This document shows positions 17,938 to 26,398 of a stretch of 64,000 nucleotides of DNA, in pieces. The stretch is from Streptomyces tuirus (GTDB lineage Bacteria; Actinomycetota; Actinomycetes; Streptomycetales; Streptomycetaceae), in NCBI RefSeq assembly GCF_014701095.1, contig NZ_AP023439.1:2158001-2222000 (forward strand), in the 5' to 3' direction. Made by a program: the position numbers and the translations under genes. Below the pieces are notes generated by a model. The model did no database searches, was not told where the DNA came from, and saw nothing but the letters and a program-made list of their open reading frames with translations. Each line of letters opens with the position of its first letter. Within the stretch, counting starts at the first letter, position 1.

Positions 17938-19399
17938 GCGTGCCGTCCCGGAGGGCCGTGCCGTCGACCGTGTGCGGGGCGACGCGCTCCGGGTCGCCGA
18001 GGGTGTTGCGGGCGTCGGGGTCCGCGTCGGCGAGGGCGCTGTGCTCGACGACGCCCGTCAGCTCCAGTCCGTTCAGGGTGACCTCGAGCGGCAGGGAGTC
18101 GGTGCGGCTGCGGTTGACCGCGAACAGGGTGACCGAGCCGTCCTCGGCGCGCACCGCGGTGGCGTGCAGCAGGTCGGTCTCGCCGTACTTCTGTGTCTCG
18201 TACGTCGGCGAGTCGACGCGGACGTCGAGGACCTCGCCACGGCCGTACCGCGAGGCCTGGGCGAACGGGAAGAACGTGGTCTGGCGCCAGGCCGGGCCGC
18301 CCGGCTCGGTCAGGATCGGGGCGATCACGTTGACGAGCTGGGCGAGGCAGGCGACGGTGACGCGGTCGGCGTGGCGCAGCAGGGCGATGAGGAGCGAGCC
18401 GAAGACGACCGCGTCCAGGACGCTGTAGTTGTCCTCCAGGAGGCGAGGGGCCTCCGCCCAGTCCCGGGCGCCGGAGTTCTCGATCTCGTGCCACTCCGAC
18501 ATGTACCAGACGTTCCACTCGTCGAAGGAGAGGTTGATCCTCTTCTTCGACTTCAGCTTCGCGCCGATGTGGTCGGCGGTGGCGACCACGTTCTCGATGA
18601 AGGACTCCATGTCGACGGCGGACGCCAGGAAGGAGTCGAGGTCGCCGTTCTCGGGCTGGTAGTAGGCGTGCAGGGAGATGTGGTCGACGAGGTCGTACGT
18701 CTCCTCCAGGACCGTCGCCTCCCACGCGGCGAAGGTCGGCATGGACTGGCTGGAGGAGCCGCAGGCGACGAGTTCGACGTCCGGGTCGATCTGGCGCATG
18801 GCGCGGGCCGTCTCGGCGGCGATCCGGCCGTACTCCTGGGCGGTCTTGTGGCCGGTCTGCCAGGGGCCGTCCATCTCGTTGCCCAGGCACCACAGCTTGA
18901 TGCCGAAGGGGTCCTTGTCGCCGTGCGCGGCCCGGAGGTCGGACAGGGCCGTGCCGGCCGGGTGGTTGGCGTACTCCTGGAGTTCCAGGGCCTCGGCGAC
19001 GCCCCGGGTGCCGAGGTTGAGGGCCATCATGGGCTCGGCCTGGGGGCCGATCTTCTTCAGGAAGGCGATGTACTCGGAGAGGCCGAAGCGGTTGGTCTCG
19101 GTGGAGCGCCAGGCGAGGTCGAGGCGGCGGGGGCGGTCCTCGACGGGGCCTACGGAGTCCTCCCACTTGTAGCCGGAGACGAAGTTGCCGCCGGGGTAGC
19201 GGATGGCGGTGACGCCGAGTTCCTTGACGAGGTCCAGGACGTCCTGGCGGAGGCCGGCCTCGTCGGCTGTGGGGTGGCCGGGTTCGAAGATGCCGGTGTA
19301 GACGCAGCGGCCGAGGTGTTCCACGAAGCTTCCGAAGAGGCGGGGGTTGACTTCGCCGATGGTGAAGGCGGGGTCGAGGGTGAAGCGGGCGGTGTTCAT
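17888..19399 (-). CDS. GH51 alpha-L-arabinofuranosidase
   Basis: A 503-residue family 51 enzyme that removes terminal alpha-L-arabinofuranose from arabinoxylan, arabinan or arabinogalactan fragments. Hallmarks are FGSFVEHLGRCVYTGI near the N-terminus, the acid/base Glu175 in CLGNEMDG, HAYY near 245, and the nucleophile Glu294 in SFDEWNVWY. There is no signal peptide, so it works inside the cell on imported oligosaccharides, unlike the secreted GH35 partner. The start is ATG 19399, after GAAAGG; the open frame extends upstream but lacks a better site. A copy of the candidate IclR motif lies at 19525-19537. Confidence 0.9.
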   Translation of the reverse strand: MNTARFTLDPAFTIGEVNPRLFGSFVEHLGRCVYTGIFEPGHPTADEAGLRQDVLDLVKELGVTAIRYPGGNFVSGYKWEDSVGPVEDRPRRLDLAWRSTETNRFGLSEYIAFLKKIGPQAEPMMALNLGTRGVAEALELQEYANHPAGTALSDLRAAHGDKDPFGIKLWCLGNEMDGPWQTGHKTAQEYGRIAAETARAMRQIDPDVELVACGSSSQSMPTFAAWEATVLEETYDLVDHISLHAYYQPENGDLDSFLASAVDMESFIENVVATADHIGAKLKSKKRINLSFDEWNVWYMSEWHEIENSGARDWAEAPRLLEDNYSVLDAVVFGSLLIALLRHADRVTVACLAQLVNVIAPILTEPGGPAWRQTTFFPFAQASRYGRGEVLDVRVDSPTYETQKYGETDLLHATAVRAEDGSVTLFAVNRSRTDSLPLEVTLNGLELTGVVEHSALADADPDARNTLGDPERVAPHTVDGTALRDGTLSAVLEPLSWNVIRLA

Positions 19400-19524
19400 G
19401 CTTGCCTTTCGAGGTCCGGTTTCGTCTGCGGGTGTGTCGTGGCCGGTCGCGTGGTTCCCCGCGCCCCCAAGAACCGAAGTCAGCTCGTCCCCTGCCCTGC
19501 CCTTGCGATCGATGATCAGGAACC

Positions 19525-19537
19525 GTTCGGTATTTCG
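19525..19537 (-). promoter_or_regulatory. third copy of the candidate IclR motif, upstream of GH51
   Basis: Read on the minus strand it is CGAAATACCGAAC, matching the 946-958 site except at the central dinucleotide, and in the same orientation relative to its gene. It lies 126 bp upstream of the GH51 start codon. Confidence 0.4.
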
Positions 19538-19695
19538 GATTGCGCTCGCCACCTCGAACGGGACCGTAAATTCGAAGCGGTTGCGCGTCAATGGTCCGGC
19601 CGGATTCCGGACAGGAAGTCCGGTCGGGAGGTCAGGTCAGGAGGTCCGGGCGGGAACGGTCGTTGTCCGTTGAACATCGGACGTCTGATCGCATG

Positions 19696-19765
19696 ACGCG
19701 CCCGCTTTCGGGCGCGTAGTCTCGGACCCGCCGGCAGGGGCCGTCGTCGGTCGACGGGCCGGCGG
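19696..19765 (+). other. two consecutive hairpins in the leader of the IrrE-like gene
   Basis: ACGCGCCCG (19696-19704) pairs with CGGGCGCGT (19709-19717) over a 4-nt loop. CCGCCGGC (19728-19735) pairs with GCCGGCGG (19758-19765) with an inner GTCG/CGAC pairing. The second ends 1 bp before the ribosome site. They may be a terminator for upstream minus-oriented reads or a translation-controlling leader. Confidence 0.45.
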
Positions 19766-19780
19766 CGAGGAGGGGGAGCG

Positions 19781-20389
19781 ATGGACATCGCGGGCGCGCG
19801 GATCAGGGCCGCCCGAGTCACCGCCGCGCTCAGGCGCCCACGCAGTGGCTCAGCCATGCGCGGCCTGGCCGCCGAGCTCGCCACCGCGGTCCGGGCACGC
19901 CCCGGGTACCCCGACGACGTACGGTCGCTGTGCCGGGCGCTGTGCGAGGAGATGAGCACCCGGCGCGGCGGACGCCCCGTCGAGCTCCGCTTCGAACGCT
20001 TCCCGGACGAGATCGAAGTGACCGGCCTGTGGATGGAGTTCCAGGACTTCGACCTGGTCATCGTCGAGGAACGGGCCGAGGCGGTGCAGCAACTGGTCAT
20101 ACTCGGGCACGAGTTGTGGCATCTGCACGCGGGGCACCGCCATCACCCGGGGGCGGGTGCGGCGGCCGACGCGTTCGCCGACCGGCCCGGGTGGGAGGAC
20201 GTCGCGCTGACCGTGGCCGCCCGCAACGGCTCCCGGGAACGGGACGAGTCCGAGGCCGACGCCTTCGGACATCAACTGGCGGCGCGCTGCCGGGTCCTGC
20301 TGCCGGGCGGACGCCGACCGGACGTCCCCCTCGAACCCCTGCAGCGGTCGCTGGGCTACCGGGGACCGCGAGGAGGTGCGGCTCCGTGA
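19781..20389 (+). CDS. ImmA/IrrE-like zinc metalloprotein (toxin-like component)
   Basis: A 202-residue protein with the gluzincin motif HELWHLHAGH (His110, Glu111, His114) and a downstream acidic DESEADAFGHQLA helix that supplies the third zinc ligand. The N-terminal 60 residues are basic and helical. IrrE/ImmA proteases cut XRE-family repressors, and actinobacterial versions of this size are often annotated as toxin components. No XRE partner gene lies next to it; instead it overlaps by 4 bp a membrane protein gene and is followed by an FAD monooxygenase. The start is ATG 19781 after GAGGAGGGGG. Confidence 0.75.
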   Translation: MDIAGARIRAARVTAALRRPRSGSAMRGLAAELATAVRARPGYPDDVRSLCRALCEEMSTRRGGRPVELRFERFPDEIEVTGLWMEFQDFDLVIVEERAEAVQQLVILGHELWHLHAGHRHHPGAGAAADAFADRPGWEDVALTVAARNGSRERDESEADAFGHQLAARCRVLLPGGRRPDVPLEPLQRSLGYRGPRGGAAP

Positions 20390-21615
20390 CGACGGTGGCG
20401 CTCACCCCGGCCGAGTTCGTCAACCAGTTCTATCCGAACTTCTGGTGGATCCCCGCGGGGGTCCTCGCCGCAGCCCTGGCCATCAAGCTGCCGAGCATCA
20501 TCCGGCTCTGGAAGGACCCGCTGCTGCGGGCCGTCGGCGGGCTGCTGCTGCTCGCCTGCGCGGTGTTCGTCTTCGTGGCGCCGTCGACGATCGCCCGGGT
20601 CAACCGGCTCACCGGGGTGGCGAACTTCTCCGGCCCCTGGGTCTACTCGCTGCTCACCGCGTTCTGCGCGTCCTGCCTGCTGCTGATCATCTCCTGGCGC
20701 AACGGCCTGTCCGACCGCTCGGAGCACACCCGGCGCGCGATGCGGGGGGTCGTGGCGGTCTATGCGGGCGTGATCGTCGCGATGTGGGTGCTGTTCGCTC
20801 TCGCGGAGGTACCGCAGGAGCGGTTGCGGGACCTCGACACGTACTACGCGAACACCCCGTACATGCGCGAGATGATCGTGCTCTACCTGCTCGCGCACAC
20901 CCTGGCCGCACTGGTCACCAACGGGCTGATCTGGAACTGGGTCCGCACGGACGGGCTCGACTCGCTGCTGCGCTGGGGACTGAAGTTCCTCGGCGTGGGC
21001 TACGCGGCGCAGCTGCTCTTCGACGCCGCCAAGATCAGTGCCGTGGTGGCCCGTTGGTCCGGGCGGGACGTGGACTGGCTGAGCACGGCCGTCGCCCCGC
21101 CGCTCGCCTGCCTGTCCGCCGTGCTCATCGCGGTCGGCTTCATCCTGCCGCACGCCGGGCAGTACCTGCACGGCCGCTGGCACGTCCGGCTCGCCCTCCA
21201 CGAACTGCGGCCGCTGTACCTGCTGATGAGGACGGTCAACGGCGCGGGGGTGCCGCTCCTGCTGCGCGCGACGCCGGAACTGCGGCTGGTGCGCCGGGAG
21301 ACGTTCATCCGCGACGTGCTGCTGCCGCTGGCCCGGCACATCGACGAGGACCGGCGCGCACGCTTCCACGAAGCCGCCCTCACCCTCGGCCACCCGCCCG
21401 GACTGGCGAAGGCGCTCGCCGCCACCGCGGCGATCCTGGACGCGATCGAGACCAGGAACCGGACCGGGGAGGACGACGGCACCGGTGCCCGCGACACCAC
21501 GGACCTGCTGCGCGAGATCGGCGCCGTGTCCCGGGTGCTGCGCCGCCCGGAGGACCTCCGGGCGGTGCGCGCCCTGGCGCGTGACACCACGGACGGCAGG
21601 TCCCTCACCGGCTGA
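20386..21615 (+). CDS. MAB_1171c-type multi-pass membrane protein
   Basis: A 409-residue protein starting at GTG 20386, 9 bp after AGGAGG and overlapping the IrrE-like gene by 4 bp. The N-terminal 260 residues contain seven or more membrane spans (for example VGGLLLLACAVFVFVAP and GVVAVYAGVIVAMWVLFAL). The C-terminal 140 residues are soluble and helical (HELRPLYLLMRTVNG, RRETFIRDVLLPLARHIDED). This combination matches the MAB_1171c putative-transporter family, which in actinobacteria commonly sits next to an IrrE-like gene, as here. Transport activity is not shown; a sensor or anchor role is equally possible. Confidence 0.7.
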   Translation: MTTVALTPAEFVNQFYPNFWWIPAGVLAAALAIKLPSIIRLWKDPLLRAVGGLLLLACAVFVFVAPSTIARVNRLTGVANFSGPWVYSLLTAFCASCLLLIISWRNGLSDRSEHTRRAMRGVVAVYAGVIVAMWVLFALAEVPQERLRDLDTYYANTPYMREMIVLYLLAHTLAALVTNGLIWNWVRTDGLDSLLRWGLKFLGVGYAAQLLFDAAKISAVVARWSGRDVDWLSTAVAPPLACLSAVLIAVGFILPHAGQYLHGRWHVRLALHELRPLYLLMRTVNGAGVPLLLRATPELRLVRRETFIRDVLLPLARHIDEDRRARFHEAALTLGHPPGLAKALAATAAILDAIETRNRTGEDDGTGARDTTDLLREIGAVSRVLRRPEDLRAVRALARDTTDGRSLTG

Positions 21616-21794
21616 ACCGCACAGGGGGGCCGCCGACACGGTACGTGAAGGTACGGTGAGAGCCGTCCGGGGCGGGGCCCGCATGGCTCGAAACCGGTGC
21701 CGGCGGAGGGTGTTGTGCGCTGCGCGGCTGTGGCCGGACGACGGGGAATGCCCGCAGGGCAAAGGAGCCTTCATGGCTGAGTGCGAGGAGTCGC

Positions 21795-23195
21795 ATGTCG
21801 CGTAGAGCAGTCGTCATCGGGGCGGGTCTGGCCGGAATGCTGGCCTCGGCGGCCCTGTCCGCCGTCGCGGACGAGGTGATCGTGCTCGACCGCGACGATC
21901 TGCCCGAGGGGCCCGAGCACCGCAAGGGCCTGCCGCAGGGACGTCACGCGCATCTCCTCATGGCCGGCGGGCTGGCCCCCATGGAGGATCTGGTGCCGGG
22001 CGTGAGCATGCGCAAGCACCTGCTCGCCGCCGGTGCGCACGAGATACCGCTCGGCTCGGGCATGGTCGCCCTCACGCCCGAGGGCTGGCTGCGGCGCTGG
22101 CGTCACCCCGGGCCGCGGATGCTGACCTGCACCCGGGCCCTGCTCGACTGGGCGGTGCGGGGCGCCGTGCTGGACAGCACCGCGGTGGTGATCCGCAAGG
22201 CGCGGGTGCTGGAGCTGACGGGGTCGCGGCAGCGGGTGACCGGGGTGCGTCTGTCGACCACCGCCGGGGAGGAGGACCTCGCCGCCGACTTCGTGGTGGA
22301 CGCGAGCGGACGGGGCTCCCGGATCGTGCACTGGCTGGCGCGACTGGGCATCGACGACGTGCGCGAGAAGACGGTGGACGCCGGCCTGGTGAACGCCACC
22401 CGCCTCTACCGCACTCCCGAGGGGGCCGGGCGTTTCCCCCTGACCATGGTGCAGGCCGATCCGTACCGGGGGCGGCCCGGCCGCAGCGGCATGGTGCTGC
22501 CGATCGAGGGGGACCGCTGGATGGTCAGCCTCGCCGGCACGCGAGGCGGCGGCGAACCGCCGTCGGACCCCGACGAGTTCCTCCGGTACACGCTGGATCT
22601 GCCCGACCCCATCGTGGGCCGGCTGATCTCCGGCGCGGAACCGCTCACCGAGGTCCACGTCAGCCGCAGCACGAGCAATCACCGCCGGTACCTGGAGAAG
22701 GTCCGCTCCTGGCCCGACCGCCTCGTCGTCCTCGGTGACGCGCTGGCCACGTTCAACCCCGCCTACGGACAGGGCATGTCGGTGGCCGCGCTGGGCGCAC
22801 GGGAGCTGCACCACGAGCTGCGGCGGTCCGGACTCGGCGAGCCCGGGCTCGCCCGGCGGGTGCAGCGGCGGGCGGCCAGGCCGGTGGAGGCCGCGTGGAC
22901 GATGGCGGTGAGCCAGGACGTCTGGTACCCGGGGACGCGTGGAGGCTCACCCGGGGTCGCCGACCGTCTGGTCACGGCGTACACCCGCCGCATGATCCGC
23001 ACGGCGACCGCCTCGTACCCGGCGGCGTCGGCGCTCTGGGACGTGATGAGCATGACGACGGGGCCGACACGGCTGCTGCGGCCCTCGACCGTGCTGGCGA
23101 CACTGAGCGGCCCACCGCTGCCGGCGGCGGTGGGCGCGCCGCTGACGGAGAACGAACGGACGGTCCTGCGCCGACTGGACCGGACGGGACGCTGA
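21795..23195 (+). CDS. FAD-dependent monooxygenase
   Basis: A 466-residue flavoprotein of the PHBH/squalene-epoxidase type. The N-terminus holds the dinucleotide motif VVIGAGLAGM (residues 7-15), followed by the acidic end of strand 2 (VIVLDRDDLP). A second FAD motif, VVLGDALATFNPAYGQGMSVAA, lies near 315-336, and DASGRGS near 168 is the NAD(P)H/FAD DG motif. It carries out oxygen insertion on an unknown substrate. It lies 180 bp downstream of the MAB_1171c gene on the same strand and probably belongs to the same functional set. GAGGAG precedes the ATG at 21795. Confidence 0.8.
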   Translation: MSRRAVVIGAGLAGMLASAALSAVADEVIVLDRDDLPEGPEHRKGLPQGRHAHLLMAGGLAPMEDLVPGVSMRKHLLAAGAHEIPLGSGMVALTPEGWLRRWRHPGPRMLTCTRALLDWAVRGAVLDSTAVVIRKARVLELTGSRQRVTGVRLSTTAGEEDLAADFVVDASGRGSRIVHWLARLGIDDVREKTVDAGLVNATRLYRTPEGAGRFPLTMVQADPYRGRPGRSGMVLPIEGDRWMVSLAGTRGGGEPPSDPDEFLRYTLDLPDPIVGRLISGAEPLTEVHVSRSTSNHRRYLEKVRSWPDRLVVLGDALATFNPAYGQGMSVAALGARELHHELRRSGLGEPGLARRVQRRAARPVEAAWTMAVSQDVWYPGTRGGSPGVADRLVTAYTRRMIRTATASYPAASALWDVMSMTTGPTRLLRPSTVLATLSGPPLPAAVGAPLTENERTVLRRLDRTGR

Positions 23196-23270
23196 GGCCG
23201 GGGCCCGGGGAGCGGCCTTGGCCCCGCGCCCCCTCCCTCTGCTTCTGCCTCAGGCCCCTGGCCTCCGACG

Positions 23271-24119
23271 TCAGCCCGCGAACGGTGGGTGCGTCAGTCC
23301 CTTTCCCGCCCCTGGCACCACGAACAGGGACCCCGCCAGCGCGGGCGGGTCGGTGAGGCCCGCGCGGGCCGTGGTGATGTACAGGTCGCTCAGGTCGGCC
23401 CCGCCGAAGGCACAGGCCGTGACCAGCGGCACCGGCAGCTCGATCACCCGGTCCAGCTCACCGTCGGGGGTGTACCGCCGTACCGCCGACCCCTGCCAGA
23501 GGGCGACCCACACGCACCCCTCGGCGTCGACGGTCAGCCCGTCCGGGAAGCCCGCGCCCTCCTCGATCTCGGCGAGGGTCCGCCGCCCGGTGATCCGCCC
23601 GTCCGCGTGGTCGAAGACGTCGACCCGCCGGGTCGGGGAGTCGACGTAGTACATGAGGCGCCCGTCGGGGCTCCAGCCCGTGCCGTTGCTGACGGCCACG
23701 TCGTCGAGCACCACCTCGACCGAGCCGTCCGCGGTGACGCGGGACAGTGTCCCGCCCCCCGGGGCCTCGTCGTAGCGCATCGTGCCCGTCCACAGCGTGC
23801 CGTCGGGTGCGACGGCGGCGTCGTTGGCGCGGCGGCCGGGGACCGGCTCGTGGTGGAGCCAGCGGAAGCCGCCGTCGGGGTCGAGGAGGCCGATCCCGTC
23901 GCGCAGGTTCAGCACCAGTCCACCGCCGGCGCGGGGCTTGACGGCGCCGATGTGCTGTTCCGTGCGGCGCACGGCGCGGCGTCCGGTGGCCGGGTCGTAG
24001 CGGTGCAGGCGGGAGCCGAGGATGTCGATCCACAACAGCCGGCCGGCCGCCGCGTCCCAGGTGGGTCCCTCGCCGAGCTCGGCCTCGGCACGGACCGCGA
24101 CCTCGTACGCCGTCGTCAC
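23271..24119 (-). CDS. SMP-30/gluconolactonase family lactonase
   Basis: A 282-residue six-bladed beta-propeller that opens sugar lactones to aldonic acids. Motifs are LGEGPTWDAAAGRLLWIDI (first metal Glu), GRRANDAAVAPDGTLWTGTM (metal Asn), SNGTGWSPDGRLMYYVDS (metal Asn/Asp) and FPDGLTVDAEGCVWVALW. All expected calcium/zinc ligands are present. It starts at GTG 24119 and overlaps the IclR gene by 4 bp, so regulator and lactonase form one operon. It fills the missing step between an aldose dehydrogenase and the aldonate dehydratase at 1043-2206, although the two lie 21 kb apart; the shared operator motif supports this link. Confidence 0.85.
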   Translation of the reverse strand: MTTAYEVAVRAEAELGEGPTWDAAAGRLLWIDILGSRLHRYDPATGRRAVRRTEQHIGAVKPRAGGGLVLNLRDGIGLLDPDGGFRWLHHEPVPGRRANDAAVAPDGTLWTGTMRYDEAPGGGTLSRVTADGSVEVVLDDVAVSNGTGWSPDGRLMYYVDSPTRRVDVFDHADGRITGRRTLAEIEEGAGFPDGLTVDAEGCVWVALWQGSAVRRYTPDGELDRVIELPVPLVTACAFGGADLSDLYITTARAGLTDPPALAGSLFVVPGAGKGLTHPPFAG

Positions 24120-24889
24120 ACCGCGCCCCGGTGCCCGAGGTGCTCGGACAGCTCGGCGGCGCCCTTCGCGGCGAGCTGCTCCAGCTCGGCCCGGCGCTCC
24201 TCGCTCCAGCGGATCATGGGCACGGAGATCGACAGGGCGGCCACGACCTGCCCGGTGCGGTCGCGGACCGGCGCGGCCACGCAGGACACGTCCGGGTTGG
24301 ACTCGCGGTTCTCCACGGCGAGGCCCCGCTCACGGATCCCGGCCAGGGCCTCGCGCAGGGCGCCCGGGTCGGTGATGCTGTTGGGGGTCATCGCGACCAG
24401 CTCGGCGCCGTCGGGGATGCGCGCGGTGAGCTCCGGCTCGGGGAGGGAGGCCAACAGCATCTTGCCGACGGACGTGCAGTGGGCGGGCAGTCTGCGGCCG
24501 GCCGCCGACACCATCCGCACGGCGTGGGTGGAGTCGACCTTGGCGATGTAGATGACGTCCGTGTCCTCGAGGATCGCCACGTGCACGGTCTCGTCGCAGG
24601 TCTCGGCGACGGTCCGGGCGACCTGCTGGCCCTCGGCCGCGAGGTCGAGCTGCTCGGAGTAGCGGGAACCGAGCTGGTACGGGCGCACGCCGAGCCGGTA
24701 GCGTCCGGGCTGGCCGGGCATCGCAACGATGTACTTCCGGGCCGCGAGCGTGGTCACCAGCTCGTGCACGGTGGTGCGCGGCAGCTGGAGCCGGCGCACG
24801 ATGTCGGGGGCGGAGAGCGTCCCGTCCCCGTCGAGAAAGAGCTCGAGAATGTCGAGAGCCCGGGTCACAGCTGGTACGAGGCGTCCCAC
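24116..24889 (-). CDS. IclR-family transcriptional regulator
   Basis: About 257 residues. An N-terminal winged helix (TRALDILELFLDGDGTLSAPDIVRRLQLPRTTVHELV) is followed by the IclR effector domain (VHVAILEDTDVIYIAKVDS, AHCTSVGKMLLA, GLAVENRESNPDVSCVAAPVRD, AALSISVPMIRWSEER). The start may be GTG 24889 (9 bp after GGGAGG) or GTG 24898, which adds three residues. It is co-transcribed with the lactonase. Inverted repeats directly upstream (24918-24964) include the 13-mer found before the dehydratase, U32-like and GH51 genes, so self-regulation and control of those genes are likely. The effector is probably a sugar acid or lactone. Confidence 0.85.
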   Translation of the reverse strand: MGRLVPAVTRALDILELFLDGDGTLSAPDIVRRLQLPRTTVHELVTTLAARKYIVAMPGQPGRYRLGVRPYQLGSRYSEQLDLAAEGQQVARTVAETCDETVHVAILEDTDVIYIAKVDSTHAVRMVSAAGRRLPAHCTSVGKMLLASLPEPELTARIPDGAELVAMTPNSITDPGALREALAGIRERGLAVENRESNPDVSCVAAPVRDRTGQVVAALSISVPMIRWSEERRAELEQLAAKGAAELSEHLGHRGAV

Positions 24890-24917
24890 GACCGGCACCC
24901 TCCCTAAAGGTCTCAGG

Positions 24918-24964
24918 CGCCTGTGTTCGAGATTTCAACAGGCGATCGGCATGACGAACACAGG
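24918..24964 (-). promoter_or_regulatory. nested inverted repeats upstream of the IclR gene
   Basis: CGCCTGT (24918-24924) pairs with ACAGGCG (24938-24944), and CCTGTGTTCG (24920-24929) with CGAACACAGG (24955-24964). The centre holds the motif TGTTCGAGATTTC (24924-24936), identical in reverse to 947-959. Read towards the gene it is GAAATCTCGAACA. Confidence 0.55.
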
Positions 24965-25002
24965 CTAGCCATAGAGGAATGCCCGGGCAATGGGCAGCGG
25001 CA

Positions 25003-25043
25003 CACCGGCCGGAGCCGCGTTCCTGCGGCGGCTCCGGCCGGTG
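25003..25043 (-). terminator. 15-bp perfect stem-loop terminator after the protease gene
   Basis: CACCGGCCGGAGCCG (25003-25017) and CGGCTCCGGCCGGTG (25029-25043) pair perfectly over an 11-nt loop, starting about 20 bp past the protease stop codon on the minus strand. Confidence 0.75.
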
Positions 25044-25064
25044 GGCCACTGGGAGGGCCGAGGA

Positions 25065-26024
25065 TCAGGGGAAGTCGGCCCTGGCCTTCTTGACGAGCCG
25101 GGTGAGGTTGTTGCCGCCGGCGATGGCGTTGTAGCTGCCGAGGAACCCGCCGTTGGCTCCGGCGCTGGCCACGCCGACCACGAAGGGTCCCTCGGGCCAG
25201 AAGCCGAAGACCGGGCTGCCCGACATGCCCTTGAGGAAATCGCCGGTCTTGGTGATCAGCATGCGGCCGCCGCCGAGGTCGAAGTCGTCCTCGTCGAGGA
25301 AGAAGCCGGTCTGGAAGTTCGCCGCCGTGGCGTGGATGAGCGGCTCGTAGGCGATGTTGAACCAGTTCGCCGTCTCGTTGTCCCAGTCGGAGTCGTAGGT
25401 ACGGCAGCCGAGGAATCCGAAGCCGTCACCCAGCCTGCGGTCCAGCATCACGACCGCGTAGTCGTCGTCGGCGTTGCTGTAGGTCACGTCCACGATGTGC
25501 TCGTAGGCCATGATGTGGGTCCCGCCGGCACTCGCGAGCTGGGTGGAGCCCTGGACCAGGCTGACGGAGACGGTGAGCGCCTGCCAGTCGATGACGTGGC
25601 TGGCGGTCAGTACGTGCCGCGGCCCGATCAGCACTCCGGACCCGTTCTTGGAGCCGGAGGACACCCTGCAGGACAGCACCCAGGGAAAGGTGCGGTCGTC
25701 GTAGGGGCGGCGGCCGTCGGGATTGAAGACCAGGAGCGGCTCCAGTTCCTGCCCGGCGAAGACCAACTGGGGAGGTTCGCCGACCTCGAAGCGGTTGGGT
25801 TCGAGCCGGATGCCGTCCTGCCCGTTCGGCATCGAGGGCGCCAGGTCGGGCCCCGGCTGCTCCTGGGCCGTCGGGGTCTTCACGGGAACGACCGTCGACT
25901 TGGGCAGTTCGACGGGCTTGAAGCCGTTGGGGTCCAGGGCGTCGTGCTGGGGGACCTGGAGGGGGGAGGTGCGGATCTCCGCGGCGGACAGCGGAGGGCG
26001 GTTGGAGTCCGGGGTGCCAGACAT
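25065..26024 (-). CDS. trypsin-like serine protease without a signal peptide
   Basis: A 319-residue chymotrypsin-fold protease. The catalytic triad is complete: His143 in LTASHVI, Asp188 in DDDYAVVML and Ser268 in GMSGSPVFG. The GMSGSP form of the serine loop resembles V8/glutamyl-endopeptidase relatives. Residues 1-110 are a polar, proline-rich extension. There is no Sec or Tat signal, so the enzyme is either cytoplasmic or exported by another route, unusual for this fold in streptomycetes. It has no clear operon partner. Confidence 0.8.
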   Translation of the reverse strand: MSGTPDSNRPPLSAAEIRTSPLQVPQHDALDPNGFKPVELPKSTVVPVKTPTAQEQPGPDLAPSMPNGQDGIRLEPNRFEVGEPPQLVFAGQELEPLLVFNPDGRRPYDDRTFPWVLSCRVSSGSKNGSGVLIGPRHVLTASHVIDWQALTVSVSLVQGSTQLASAGGTHIMAYEHIVDVTYSNADDDYAVVMLDRRLGDGFGFLGCRTYDSDWDNETANWFNIAYEPLIHATAANFQTGFFLDEDDFDLGGGRMLITKTGDFLKGMSGSPVFGFWPEGPFVVGVASAGANGGFLGSYNAIAGGNNLTRLVKKARADFP

Positions 26025-26398
26025 GAGGATGCTCCACGGAAGGGTGTGCCGATGGAGGGGCGCGGTGTGGTGGGGACGCGAGGGCCCGCGCCGGGATCGG
26101 GGGCGACCCGATGAAGTTGAATGTTGTGCCGTCCTGTTGAGGACTCCGCGCGGGCGGTGTGCCCTGCGCTTCTTCCATCAAACCTCGGATCCGCCCGTCA
26201 CGCATATGCACATCGGGGGCTCCACGGCGGCCAGATGAGCCTGCGAACGCGGCCGGGCACTGCGCTGGCGACGGCCTGCGCGGCGTACGTCACTGGCCGA
26301 AACCCCACCTTCTCACTCCGACGGGCACCACCATGTCCGATCAGCGTCCCCACCGTACGGGCGCCATCGCCGTCCGGTCCGACTTCTGCGAGGCGTCC
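26025..26398. other. 374-bp intergenic stretch with no recognised feature
   Basis: It lies between the protease start and the end of the PucR-type gene, both on the minus strand. It must hold the protease promoter, but I see no convincing -10/-35 pair, strong hairpin, repeat or small gene. Short open frames on the plus strand have no ribosome site. Confidence 0.5.

Larger units (their letters stand above)
19400..19780. other. 381-bp divergent control region between the GH51 and IrrE-like genes
   Basis: No gene is visible. It contains the GH51 promoter side with GTTCGGTATTTCG (19525-19537), further CGAA-rich half-sites (19553-19577), and on the other side a structured leader for the IrrE-like gene: a 9-bp stem (19696-19704 with 19709-19717) and an 8-bp stem (19728-19735 with 19758-19765) ending just before GAGGAGGGGG. 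Confidence 0.5.

Noticed and set aside
19436-19470. CCGGTCGCGTGGTTCCCCGCGCCCC as a third copy of the dispersed repeat
   Set aside because: Only short parts match the copies at 30408 and 62145; it may be a different streptomycete repeat, so it was not listed.
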